The position numbers and the translations under genes were made by a program. The notes under the pieces were generated by a model. The model searched no databases. It was not told the DNA's origin and was given only the letters and a program-made list of their open reading frames with translations. From Argentina anserina (taxonomy: Eukaryota > Streptophyta > Magnoliopsida > Rosales > Rosaceae): a stretch of DNA of 64,000 nucleotides. Below, piece by piece: positions 10,897 to 21,400 of the stretch. Each line of letters begins with the position of its first letter. Within the stretch, counting starts at the first letter, position 1. The stretch is taken from assembly GCF_933775445.1 (NCBI RefSeq), contig NC_065874.1, forward strand, positions 6,591,001 through 6,655,000, given 5' to 3'.

Positions 10897-12483
10897 TGTC
10901 ACGCGCTGCACGTAAGGTTAGTGCAGGCGTGTATGTCAATGAAGGGCATTGACATTGTAAGTGGGGGAGGGTGTCACGAGCTGCACAATTGGTTGTGCCA
11001 TCGGGACACTTCCTAGGCGCTATGCCGAAGAGTGGGTGTCGAGCGGCAAGCATGCAAGCTGATTGCGGGCTGATTGGGTGTTCAGTGGCATGTCGAAGTG
11101 GCAGTTTCGTAATTAAGATGAACTTCTAGGTTCGAGGCACTTAGGCTCGGAATTTGGGAAAAGTCTGAACACGGAAAATGTCCGGGACGTCGAAAAGAGT
11201 TGAATACACTTGACGGCATATTTTTATGAGCTTGTATGAATTAATTATGGAAGTTGCCCCTCCTCAGATATTTGATGTTTCCTCCTGCAAAGTCCAGTTT
11301 TCTCCAATATGCTCTATAGGGGGGGTACCTGGTGTCTGACTCTCCACCACCCTCGGTGCCGGCCTTATGGGGCACTAAGCGAGTCACTCCTGGGGGACCT
11401 TGGGGAACCTAGGAGCCGGGCGGATGTCACCAAAGAGTGGTGGCATGCGTTTCCATGAGTCAGGAAGTGTCATGGACAGTATTGGCCGGTAGGCCGATAT
11501 TGCGGGTTCATGCAGGTGGCGAGGTTCGTACGTGGGCGATCCTTATGCCAGCGGCATGGACGAACTTGTGGGCTTAAGGAAGATGTGTCGGAACCCCGTG
11601 GCGCGCAATGGCCACGGAGTAAAGCGACGTGGGCATAGGTTAGGGGTTCGACCTTGCCCAAAGGAAAGAGTTGCCAGCAAGCACGGAAGGGCGACACCGT
11701 GCTAGAAGGAGGGAAGCCTATAGTGGGCAGATGCGGGCAAGTGGCCTATGAAAGATATGCTGGCAAGACGGATACGATATCGGATGACATGTGGGAGGTG
11801 AGCCGGGGAGGCGAGCCTCGCCCAAGAAGTTAAGACCCAAGGGCAGAATTGCCCACATGAATACCCCGTAGGTGAGGGGTTAACAAAGGATGCCTATATG
11901 CCGAGTGAGCATGATGATGGATGCTCAGGAGGCAAGTAACGTGCGCATGCTTCCAAGGGACGGTCAGATAGAAGGAAGCGAGGATCTTCAATGTCTCGAC
12001 CTACTGTCATGCCGCTTGCTACGAGGTGAAAGGTTCACGCTTGTTAGTAAGGGGTTGGCATGGAAGCGTATTGGTTGGGCGAGTGTCATGGGAGCACCAT
12101 GACACGAGGAAGCGATCGGTAAGGGGTTGGCATTGAAGCCTATCGGTTGGGCGAGTGTCGTGGGAGTACCATGACACAAGGAAGCGATCGGTAAGCGGAT
12201 GGCTTGGAAGCCTATCGGTTGGGCGAGTGGCATGGGAGTACCATGACACGAGGAAGCGATCGATAAGTCACAAGTTGTGACACTCATGTGTGAGTAGCTT
12301 TCATTGGTGGAACCTCACGAGCAAGGAATGTAAGAGGGAAAGATCGGAATGACACGGGAGGCGCACAAGTAAGAAAAGAAAGTTGGCATCATGAATGGAT
12401 GTTGAGTTAGACTGGTCTTGGTTAAGAGTAACCTTGGCGCCGCACGGGTCATATTCCGCTGCGTAGTAAGTCGGCCCGTGGCA
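10897..12483 (+). repeat. LARD 5' LTR
   Basis: It is nearly identical to 14275-15860. It has an internal copy of the PPT/LTR-start block at about 10933-10986 and three tandem ~71-bp units with hairpins at about 12040-12260. It ends gtggca where the 3' LTR ends gtgaca. Confidence 0.95.
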
Positions 12484-12485
12484 GT

Positions 12486-12497
12486 TGGTATCAGAGC
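12486..12497 (+). promoter_or_regulatory. LARD primer binding site (tRNA-iMet type)
   Basis: TGGTATCAGAGC follows the LTR after two spacer bases and is the common plant complement to the 3' end of initiator methionine tRNA. It fixes the element's orientation as plus. Confidence 0.95.
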
Positions 12498-14261
12498 CTA
12501 GATGGTCGATGAATGGTGAATGACCTTCCAGGGCTGAAGATTTATTTGATTAAAAGGGATACCAATTGGACAGCGATGAAGACGGATGTAACTGGCTTAA
12601 TAGTGGGTGCGGTTGCATTGTCCATGCAAGCCTTTGAAGTTATGAAATGGCCGAGAGCAGGCCAAGAGTTGCCGAGAGCAGGCAAAGAGGGGCCGAAAGT
12701 AGGCCAAGAATCGGGTTGAGAAACGAGTAAGCTAGAACAAAGGAAGGAAAGGCAAGTGCCTTGTATGAATGTGTTGACACTTGTGGGGGACTAGGTGAAT
12801 TGTCCAAGGAAGAGTCGAATGAGCATATCTATCAGACCTTCTCCTTGAGATCGTAAGCAGCCAAGAGTAGGCCCACTTCTCAAGGGGAGTCGTGAGTTGT
12901 TACATCCTCGAGACTGTAAGCAGCCGAGAGTAGGCCCATTTCTTGTAGGATCCTTGAGATCGTAAGCCGCCAAGAGAGAGCGCATTTCCAAGGAAGCTTT
13001 TAGCAGCGCTCCTTCGATGGTCGAGTTCATGAAGCCAGAGAGTTAACACGAGTTGTCAGCGATAAAGCCAAGAGTGGGCAAACAAGAGATTGTAAATGAA
13101 GGGTTCTAGCGAGCTCTTATATGACCGGGTTGGGTCAATTGAGTGAGATAAAAGGCCAAAAAGGGGCCAAGCAAGATAAGAAGGCCGTGGTGGCCAAGTT
13201 TGAGAAAAGCCAAGATGGCGAGGGTGAATTCCATGAAAGCAGGCAGTGCCGATTGTCAAATTGATTGTGCGATGGATGAATGTCGCAGTGGGTGACATTA
13301 CCTAGGTGTGCACTTGAGAAAAACACACTGAATGTCAGAGGGCGAGCGCTATGTCTTATGGGGGACACGTCTTATGGGGGACGAGCTCGTGCAACGTCTT
13401 ATGGGGGACGCACTTCTGCCTAAGTTGTGGGAGTATCAGGTGTTCATTTGAGAGTGAAGGCTGGGAAGACAAAGTTGATGGCACTATCCGTATCAAGCTT
13501 CAAGAGAGTGAAGCAAGAGGAAAAGTGGGGGAGAACCCCAAGCAAGAGGAAAAGTGGGGGAGAACCCCAAGCAAGAGGTAAAGTGGGGGAGAACCCCAAG
13601 TGCTACGAGAGGAGTAGCGAATGTGAAGCCAATAGTACCAGGCAAGAGGCCAAGAGGGTAGAGTGATTGAGCAAGGCAGACCAGCCCACAATAGGCAACT
13701 GCGAGAGTGCCGGGTGATCATGCCACAGAAGAGTTATGAGATAGTAGGAAGACTTCCAAGAGGGCAACTGCGAGCGTGCCGGATGTCTTGCCTTGATGAT
13801 GGTGGAATGTCCTAAGTTTGGACAAGTGAAGAGCTTAAGAAGCAAAGCCGGGGATGCTATGAAGAAAGCCGGCATAATCAGTGAGAATGAGAAAGGCGGA
13901 CGAGGGTGGATGATAAACTCTAGATGGCTTATGCAAAAGAGAAAATGTTGAAGGTTGTCTTTGGCCAAGTTCACAGATGGGCGCAAGTAGGCGGTGAAGA
14001 CATTGTCATTTGCCAAGTTCACGAATGGGCGCGAGAAGGTCGTGACCAAGGTGTGTCAGCTGCCAAGTTCATGAGTGGGCGCGAGAAGGTTGTGACAAGT
14101 CATGCTAGCCAAGTTCATAGGTGGGCGCGAGAAGGTCGTCACGAGATGTGATTCCAAGGTTGGAGGGACAACGAGAATTGAAAGAAGTATGATAGTAAGC
14201 AAGCCTATAGAGCCAGCGAGAAGCGGACGAGAGTTGCACGTCAATGAAGAGCATTGACATT
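12498..14261 (+). other. LARD internal non-coding region with tandem repeats
   Basis: No retroelement protein can be read in any frame. The sequence is built largely of short tandem arrays: three copies of a ~60-bp unit around gagatcgtaagcagccaaga (12845-12975), three of gtcttatgggggac (13350-13412), three of a ~29-bp unit with gtgggggagaaccccaag (13518-13600) and four of a ~50-bp unit with gccaagttca and gggcgcgagaagg (13963-14150). Such repeats in a packaged RNA could be structural, but that is inference. Confidence 0.75.
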
Positions 14262-14274
14262 AAGTGGGGGAGGA
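14262..14274 (+). promoter_or_regulatory. LARD polypurine tract
   Basis: aagtgggggagga ends at the base before the TG of the 3' LTR. A nearly identical tract also lies inside each LTR, 75 bases from its start. Confidence 0.85.
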
Positions 14275-15860
14275 TGTCACGCGCTGCACGTAAGGTTAGT
14301 GCAGGCGTGTATGTCAATGAAGGGCATTGACATTGTAAGTGGGGGAGGGTGTCACGAGCTGCACAATTGGTTGTGCCATCGTGACACTTCCTAGGCCCTA
14401 TGCCGAAGAGTGGGTGTCGAGCGGCAAGCATGCAAGCTGATTGCGGGCTGATTGGGTGTTCAGTGGCATGTCCAAGTGGCAGTTTCGTAATTAAGATGAA
14501 CTTCTAGGTTCGAGGCACTTAGGCTCGGAATTTGGGAAAAGTCTGAACACGGAAAATGTCCGGGACGTCGAAAAGAGTTGAATACACTTGACGGCATATT
14601 TTTATGAGCTTGTATGAATTAATTATGGAAGTTGCCCCTCCTCGGATATTTGATGTTTCCTCCTGCAAAGTCCAGTTTTCTCTAATATGCTCTATAGGGG
14701 GGGTACCTGGTGTCTGACTCTCCACCACCCTCGGTGCCGGCCTTATGGGGCACTAAGCGAGTCACTCCTGGGGGACCTTGGGGAACCTAGGAGCCGGGCG
14801 GATGTCACCAAAGAGTGGTGGCATGCGTTTCCATGAGTCAGGAAGTGTCATGGACAGTATTGGCCGGTAGGCCGATATTGCGGGTTCATGCAGGTGGCGA
14901 GGTTCGTACGTGGGCGATCCTTATGCCAGCGGCATGGACGAACTTGTGGGCTTAAGGAAGATGTGTCGGAACCCCGTGGCGCGCAATGGCCACGGAGTAA
15001 AGCGACGTGGGCATAGGTTAGGGGTTCGACCTTGCCCAAAGGAAAGAGTTGCCAGCAAGCACGGAAGGGCGACACCGTGCTAGAAGGAAGGAAGCCTATA
15101 GTGGGAAGATGCGGGCAAGTGGCCTATGAAAGATATGCTGGCAAGACGGATACGATATCGGATGACATGTGGGAGGTGAGCCGGGGAGGCGAGCCTCGCC
15201 CAAGAAGTTAAGACCCAAGGGCAGAATTGCCCACATGAATACCCCGTAGGTGAGGGTTAACAAAGGATGCCTATATGCCGAGTGAGCATGATGATGGATG
15301 CTCAGGAGGCAAGTAACGTGCGCATGCTTCCAAGGGACGGTCAGATAGAAGGAAGCGAGGACCATCAATGTCTCGATCTACTGTCATGCCGCTTGCTACG
15401 AGGTGAAAGGTGCACGCTTGTTAGTAAGGGGTTGGCATGGAAGCTTATTGGTTGGGAGAGTGTCATGGGAGCACCATGACACGAGGAAGCGATCGGTAAG
15501 GGGTTGGCATTGAAGCCTATCGGTTGGGCGAGTGTCGTGGGAGTACCATGACACAAGGAAGCGATCGGTAAGCGGATGGCATGGAAGCCTATCGGTTGGG
15601 CGAGTGGCATGGGAGTACCATGACACGAGGAAGCGATCGATAAGTCACAAGTTGTGACACTCATGTGTGAGTAGCTTTCATTGGTGGAACCTCACGAGCA
15701 AGGAATGTAAGAGGGAAAGATCGGAATGACACGGGAGGCGCACAAGTAAGAAAAGAAAGTTGGCATCATGAATGGATGTTGAGTTAGGCTGGCCTTGGTT
15801 AAGAGTAACCTTGGCGCCGCACGGGTCATATTCCGCTGCGTAGTAAGTCGGCCCGTGACA
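14275..15860 (+). repeat. LARD 3' LTR
   Basis: It is the partner of 10897-12483, about 99% identical by eye. Its last 183 bases, read on the minus strand, continue the reading frame of the protease gene to a stop at 15678-15680. Confidence 0.95.
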
Positions 15861-16999
15861 CAAAGCAAGGCCGCAGAGTCCTCCACCTGGATCATTAGTT
15901 CTTAGAATTCTCATGTATCCATTTTCACCCCACTTTTCCCCCCATGAATTCTTGATTAGCCAGTAGTCGGTGTCTTTTTCAGTCCCATACCCAATAACTG
16001 TTACAGCATGGTTCAGGTGTTCACCACAAGGACCTTCGAAGACGCCACCTCCGTACATCTTAAATTCCTTTCCACTACCGTCGATGGCAACCGCGATCGG
16101 TTGGAAGGAAACAGCATTGAGGAGAGGACGTTCTCTGACATAAACCCCATTGTTCACTCGACCATAGCTAGTAATCGTTGCAGCATGATGAGCTGCCTTA
16201 CGAGTGTCGCATGCTTGGAACGTTTGGTTTAAAGAAGTGCTCAGGTATGGGTACTCTTTTGTAGTAGCAATTCCTTTATTTTTCATTATGTATTTAAAAG
16301 CTGATTCTATGTCACCTTGTTTGCAGCGACTACCATCGTCGTCACATTCCAAAAGTTGTTGCTCGGACAAGGAGACCAATTTGCCGGTTTTGATTTTTGT
16401 AATCCCTTCCACGGCGGCCACCGCCGCAAATGTCCAGCAAGCACCTACATATAACATTCCAAAATAAGGCAAGAAAGAGTGGATATAGGAAATATATAAT
16501 ACGAGGAAGGTGTGAGGTATATATGGTTCTAGCTTCTCAATAACTTACCACATGAAAATTGATTCTTGATAGGAGTCACAGCTCCATGTTCCCTCCAGTC
16601 CATCCTAGCTGGGATTTGCTCGGTGGCCAGGCGCCTTTGGTACATAAACGATTCATCTTTGGATGAAGCCGTGAAACTTGAGTGGATGGGCGTTTTGTAT
16701 CCAGTATGAGGTTTGAGGAATTCTTCATCAGTCGTATCAGAGAATTGATTGACACTTAACGTGTACGACTTGTCCCCGTCATTGTTGAATTTTTCCACAA
16801 ACTCTACATTCTTCTTGAATATAGCAAAACGCCGTTCCTTCTCTGCGCTGTCTTGGTAGACACGCCCATACTCGGCCATCCATTGCTCATGTTTTTCAGC
16901 AATGGAAGCTTTGTAGACTGCGCGAGATGTGGCTTGGGATGCAAATGTCCCCAAGACGATGCATATGGCAAGCGTCACAAGGTTTTCTCCAAAAGCCAT
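15678..16999 (-). CDS. Papain-like cysteine protease, copy 1, C-terminus replaced by LTR sequence
   Basis: A C1A cysteine endopeptidase that would be made as a secreted or vacuolar proenzyme. Exon 1 is 16999-16549; the intron 16548-16445 (104 bp) has GT and AG ends; exon 2 starts at 16444. It has a signal peptide (about residues 1-26), an inhibitory propeptide with an ERFNIN-type helix (about 37-72) and a VNQFSD motif (83-88), then the mature enzyme from about Ile129. Catalytic Gln147, Cys153 (CGACWTF), His296 (LNHAV) and Asn316 (NSWG) are all present. After GLAL (residue 345) the LARD insertion replaces the last seven residues; the frame continues about 60 codons into the LTR, giving about 405 residues. 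The start is the ATG followed by a good signal peptide, not the upstream ATG at 17176. Whether the altered protein folds is unknown. Confidence 0.8.
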
Positions 17000-17126
17000 C
17001 TTCGAAAAACAAATTAGTACCCTCAGATCTGTGTAAACAACTAATAATGAGTTTGGAACTAATAGAATAATTATTAAAGTAGCCCTGGAACCTAAGCACA
17101 ATATGAATGCTTCATGGGGTTTGTAG

Positions 17127-17133
17127 TTGTATA
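17127..17133 (-). promoter_or_regulatory. Possible TATA box, protease copy 1
   Basis: On the minus strand the bases read TATACAA, about 130 bp before the protease ATG. The same site is TATATAA in copy 3. The assignment rests on motif and distance only. Confidence 0.35.
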
Positions 17134-17199
17134 GAAGATGATCGAGCGCGCATCTCAGCCATCGCCGGGTCACCACTCATACTCATACTTATTAGCCCC

Positions 17200-18134
17200 A
17201 AGGACTAAAATATCGGTAATTTGGGAAATATTGAGGGTTAAAAAAATAGTAATTTCAAAAAATATATCGGGAAAATATCGATATTGAAAAATAATTTATG
17301 AAAATTTAAATAAAAACATGGAAATATTGGATGTAATTTTGAGAGATGTTTATTTAATCAATTGTCTACTATATTTCGTAAGAAAATATTGTATAATTTT
17401 TAGTCTATAAGGAATTGTAGTAATTTGAGATAAAACAACCATTGAGAATTCGTAAAAATATATTTTAAAGTATAAATATCTAATTGACTTGAAAAGAATA
17501 TAGTGAATAATGCATTGTTGAGCTTGTTTCATAAATTCATCATCAATTTATATGACATTTGGTAAGTGGAAGAAAAATATTAAGAAGAACAAATGAAATA
17601 GTAGTGGTGCAACAATGCATTACATCTTTTTATGTATTTATAGTATAGTAATGTTAACAAAGGAAAGAAATTAAAAATTAGCTAACAACTAACTTGTAGT
17701 TGAATAATAAGGAATGAAAAAAGAAACTGGTAAAATTAGCTCGGATTAGACAATTTATCAAATTTTATTTGTAAGATGATATATATATATATATATCATA
17801 ATAATTAAATAGAAGAACAATAACAGGATTTGGTTAAGATGGTAAGGTCATTAGGTGTCTAACCACGTGATTAGGAGTTCGATTCCCTTCAAAAGCTTGT
17901 TTTAATTTTAATTTGTGGTGGCGACACATGGCAGAACAAGGTAATGGCGGCGACACGTGGTGAAATGACGTTATGGCGCGATATTTTCCAATAATTTCGA
18001 AAATATCGCGATATATAGGGAAATGTCGAAAATATCAGACGAAATAAAAATGATATATGAATGATATATTTTTAGGCGAGAAAAACGAAATTATCGCCTA
18101 AATATCGGCGATAATTTCGATTTTTCAGTCCTTA
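17200..18134. mobile_element. Mutator-like MITE upstream of protease copy 1
   Basis: A 935-bp non-coding element with imperfect terminal inverted repeats (left aaggactaaaatatcg, right aaggactgaaaaatcg after reversal) flanked by 9-bp direct repeats attagcccc at 17191-17199 and 18135-18143. The 9-bp duplication points to the Mutator superfamily. It is AT-rich with many atatcg/gaaatat words and a perfect inverted repeat near its right end (about 18088-18121). It is present at the same place in all three units, so it entered before the duplication. It starts about 200 bp upstream of the protease ATG. Confidence 0.8.
17829..17895 (+). repeat. tRNA-derived (SINE-like) segment inside the MITE
   Basis: The segment carries a tRNA-gene B-box-like GAGTTCGATTCC (17875-17886) preceded by ggttaagatggtaaggt, which resembles an A box. 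No full cloverleaf, and no tRNA gene, can be drawn. It is conserved in all MITE copies (about 43122, 57265 and 60378). Confidence 0.45.
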
Positions 18135-18143
18135 ATTAGCCCC

Positions 18144-19439
18144 CCTTTTAACGTTGCAATATGAACCACTAAACACCAGCGTCATTTCCATCATTTTGGA
18201 CCTTCAGCAAATAGTCAAATAACGTTATTTAAAAAGAAAATAAAAGGCCAATGTGACAGTCTTCAAGCCCGATACCATTAGCAACACGACAACACCAGTC
18301 TCTTATTTGTAAGGGAGAGGTCGTGAGTTCGACTCGTTTTAGTATTTCAGTTCTTTTATTTAATAAAAAAAAGTATATAGATGTAAATTTCTTATTGATG
18401 CGACCGGCAACTGTCCATTGTTTGAATTTCAAAATTTGAAGACTGAATTTCGACGTATTTTTCGCAAGTGGATGAGCATAATAAATATAGAATCAATGGG
18501 TTGTTGTAAATTTTTTTTTTTTTTTTAGTGGAGAAACTGAGTACATATTTATGGATTCCTGATTAAGAGTTGTAGAAAAATGAGCACGAACAAGTCCAAC
18601 TTTTGTATACAATGAAGTCCTAATGACTTGCTTTGATCGGGCATAGGGCGAATGTTATCTTTTTTCTTCGTGGACAAAATGAGCATCAACAAGTCCAAAT
18701 TCTGTGTTTGTTTCTTTGATGATGAAGGTCGAAATTATATGGTGAGAAATGTCTTAGTGACTTATTCAAAAGAAGAAAAGTCTTAGTGGATGCATAGACT
18801 TTTACGGTCTTTTTTCCCCTAATCAAACTGAAAATGAGTTAGATGATATTAGCTTCTCGGAAGCAAACAAAATCTCACCTTCAATCCCACCGCCGATTCC
18901 CATAATGGAGAAATTATTAACAAAAAAAATTAAAAAAATCTTAAAAAATAATATATGGAAATGCAAACTAACATAAGATTTTTTTTTAAATCACGACGTT
19001 ATTTTCATTAGTGGAACTCAAGAAAAAGAGAATGATACAAACAACCACTTCACTCCCTCAGCACTACCAGATAATGGAACTAAGCAAAGAACCTCAATTA
19101 AGACCTAAACTTAAACAAGATAACTTAATGCAATCCAACTCTAGCATGAACCTCAAATCAAAAGAAAAATTTACCAAATTAGAAAAAAAAAATACTTGTG
19201 TGACCAGCTTGCTTATTTTATTGATTGAGAATCACTTTACACAAAGGATGTATTGCCAAGATCTAAACTAATTAAATTGGCCTTAAGACAAACAAAAAAT
19301 TGATTCAACAAAACAATACCACAAGACCCACATCCCACGTCCAGCTAAGCAAAGCAGGCCCAAAGCCCACAACCAAAGGAGAAAATTTGAACTTGGAGAC
19401 ACCCTTGTCATGAGCCACCTCGATGTTGTCAGTATAATA
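18144..19439. other. Intergenic DNA between MITE and LTR-like relic, unit 1
   Basis: Matches 43438-44690, 57581-58850 and 60667-61800. It holds a second B-box-like word, gagttcgactcg, at 18325-18336, followed by an A-rich stretch (about 18365), which could be a SINE relic. An 86-codon open frame at 19011-19271 recurs in all four copies, but its end shifts with homopolymer length and it shows no domain, so I do not call it a gene. Confidence 0.5.
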
Positions 19440-20739
19440 TCTCGTATGTGAAAGTTGTTAGCAACAAACATTTGGTTTCTGATTTTGGGATGAGTAAGAG
19501 AGGAGATTAAAAATCAGAAAATCAGTTTTTTTCCCAAACTCAGCTCGATTACTATTCACCCGAACTCGGGTATTGTTCACGTGAATTTTCCCTATTTGTT
19601 GCTGAATCTTTCTCCGACCATATCTCCGTTGTCCGGTGACAGAATGGAGTAAGACCGTGGCGTTGGAACCGTCTTTTCGTCTCCTACCGATCTTGGTTAG
19701 TCATTGAGAGAGGTTCGAGCTATTTGAAGCCCATAAATGAATAAACAATACGGCTGCTCCTTTTAAAGAAGTGAGAAGAACTCTCTCATCCGAAAAGCAA
19801 TCAAGGTGATTCTTCTTCTATTTTAAAGCTTGTATGATGTATATCAACCCTCTAAAACAGTTTTATCTATTTCGAAACACACAAGGAGAATCGACGAATT
19901 CTTTTTCTAGGGTATGTGAATAGTGCTGATTTTAAGTTTTTCCTCAATTGGACTGTTTAGGCTTCGATCTAGGGTGGTAAATTTTGAAGATCATTGGTTG
20001 TCACCAGAATGGTGGCGGCCCATGAACAATCTTCATGAACAATGATTTGTAAACAGTATTTCATTAACAATGTTCAGCTATAATGAATCGTCACCTTATA
20101 TTTTACGTATCGTTTTCTAAGCATTTTATCATGGTATTAGGTGACTGACAAATCGAGTGAGGGAATCGCTCTCGGTGTCGTGGAAGTTGCACGCAAGAAA
20201 TAAGGTGAGTAAACCTCACAATGATCATCATGATCGAAGTAGTGTTATAATTATTGAATTTAGTTTGAGCTGTTAACATAGTCGTTGCATCACTGTCTTA
20301 TAAAAATTGTTCTAAAATATGTTTTGGTTTAAATTACGTGAACTTGATCATCTATGGTTCATGGGTAAGTGAAACACTATTTTAATAAATGATTTTAAAA
20401 GGTATTAGTGATTATAGACTATGGTGAATGTGAGTAAATCTCACTATGACAAGTCTACCCTTGGCGGTGACTCATATTTACGATTTCTTAAAAAGAGTAA
20501 ACTATGACATCTATATAATATAGTTGGTTGTGTATGTGTACAAAATGGTAAATACGATACATATATATATATATATGGGTTGCTATATTGTATAATGTTA
20601 CGGTTTTATTTCAATTATGAGATTGTATTGTTTTGATTAATTGTGGCGGATGAGACCGGAAGGGAGATAATGTACTTTCCGGTATAATGGATCATTAGAG
20701 TGACTATATAAATATTGTTGTGCAAGAGTCGCTTGGTTG

Positions 20740-20990
20740 TAGTACAATAACATGTGTGGATTGTTATATTGTACGTGTTGTTGTGGTGTGCATATATATC
20801 ATGCGTGGATTGATATATATTGTATGTGTTGTTTGTGGTGTGAATATATATCATGCGTGGATTGATATATATTGTACCTGTTGTTGTGGTGTGCATATAT
20901 ATCATGTGTGGATTGATATATATTGTACGTGCTGTTTGTGGTGTGCATATATATCAAGGGTGAATTGATATATATTGTGCATGGTTTTAA
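20740..20990 (+). repeat. ~51-bp minisatellite, unit 1
   Basis: About four to five copies of a unit containing gtggattgatatatattgta and ttgtggtgtgcatatatatc, period about 51-52. Unit 2 has the same array at 46320-46575 with different copy order. Unit 3 has lost it. Confidence 0.85.
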
Positions 20991-20999
20991 TATTGAGTT

Positions 21000-21400
21000 A
21001 GTGGGTAACAGATCGGTTACTCAGTGTTTGTCGGTGTACTGCATGAGGGGTAACAGATGAGTTGCCTAGGTCTCATGAGTGCCCATGTTTTTTAGTGATA
21101 TTTGGGTAACAGATGGGCTACCTAGTGTCTGCCGGTGTACTGCATGAGGGATAAGAAATGAGTACATGGGTCTCATGAGTACCCATGTTTTAAATGATTT
21201 TAGGTAACCTGATGGGTTGCCTAGTGTCTTTCGGTGTACTGCATGAGGGGTAACTGATGGGTTGCCTAGGTCTCATGAGTACCCATGTTTTTGAATGATA
21301 TTGTGTAACAGATGGGTTGCCCAATGTCTCATGATTACACATATTTAAATAATATTGGACAACCAGATGGGTCGTCCAGTGTCTCATGAGTACGCTTGTC
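21000..21400 (+). repeat. ~100-bp tandem repeat, unit 1
   Basis: About four imperfect copies of a unit with gggtaacagatgggttgcct, ggtgtactgcatgagggg and ctcatgagtacccatgtttt; catgaggg recurs at 21042, 21143 and 21242. Unit 2 has a shorter array at 46585-46945. Confidence 0.85.

Larger units (their letters stand above)
10897..15860 (+). mobile_element. LARD-like non-autonomous LTR retrotransposon
   Basis: A 4964-bp element with two long LTRs (1587 and 1586 bp), a tRNA-iMet-type primer site right after the first LTR, a purine tract right before the second, and TG...CA ends (tgtcac...gtgaca/gtggca). It is flanked by a perfect 5-bp duplication, caaag, at 10892-10896 and 15861-15865; the matching sites at about 41176 and 55315 have a single caaag and no element. 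The internal 1.8 kb encodes no gag or pol, so enzymes must come from another element. By eye the LTRs differ at roughly 17 positions and one indel (about 1%), so the insertion is fairly recent. It lies in the last coding exon of protease copy 1, in opposite orientation to the gene. Confidence 0.95.

Noticed and set aside
13963..14150. CRISPR-like array in the LARD interior
   Set aside because: Units are contiguous imperfect tandem repeats without unique spacers, in a plant genome and inside a retroelement.
16008..16467. Plus-strand open frames opposite the protease exons (also 41324-41783 and 55463-55922)
   Set aside because: Exact shadows of the minus-strand protease, which has full family motifs and splice sites.
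16529..17176. Upstream ATG at 17176 as protease start
   Set aside because: The added 59 residues lie before a good signal peptide starting at 16999 and span the putative TATA and leader region; family members start at the MAF-type Met.
17829..17895. A functional tRNA gene
   Set aside because: Only A and B box-like words are present; no acceptor stem, anticodon stem or cloverleaf could be drawn.
19011..19271. 86-codon open frame recurring at 44304, 58446 and 61569
   Set aside because: Its frame and length change with A-run length in each copy, substitutions show no coding pattern by eye, and no domain is seen. It is repeated because the DNA is repeated.
20615..20968. Open frames on both strands of the minisatellite (also 46175-46560)
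   Set aside because: Tandem repeat artefacts on both strands; low-complexity His/Thr/Tyr or Cys/Ile sequence.
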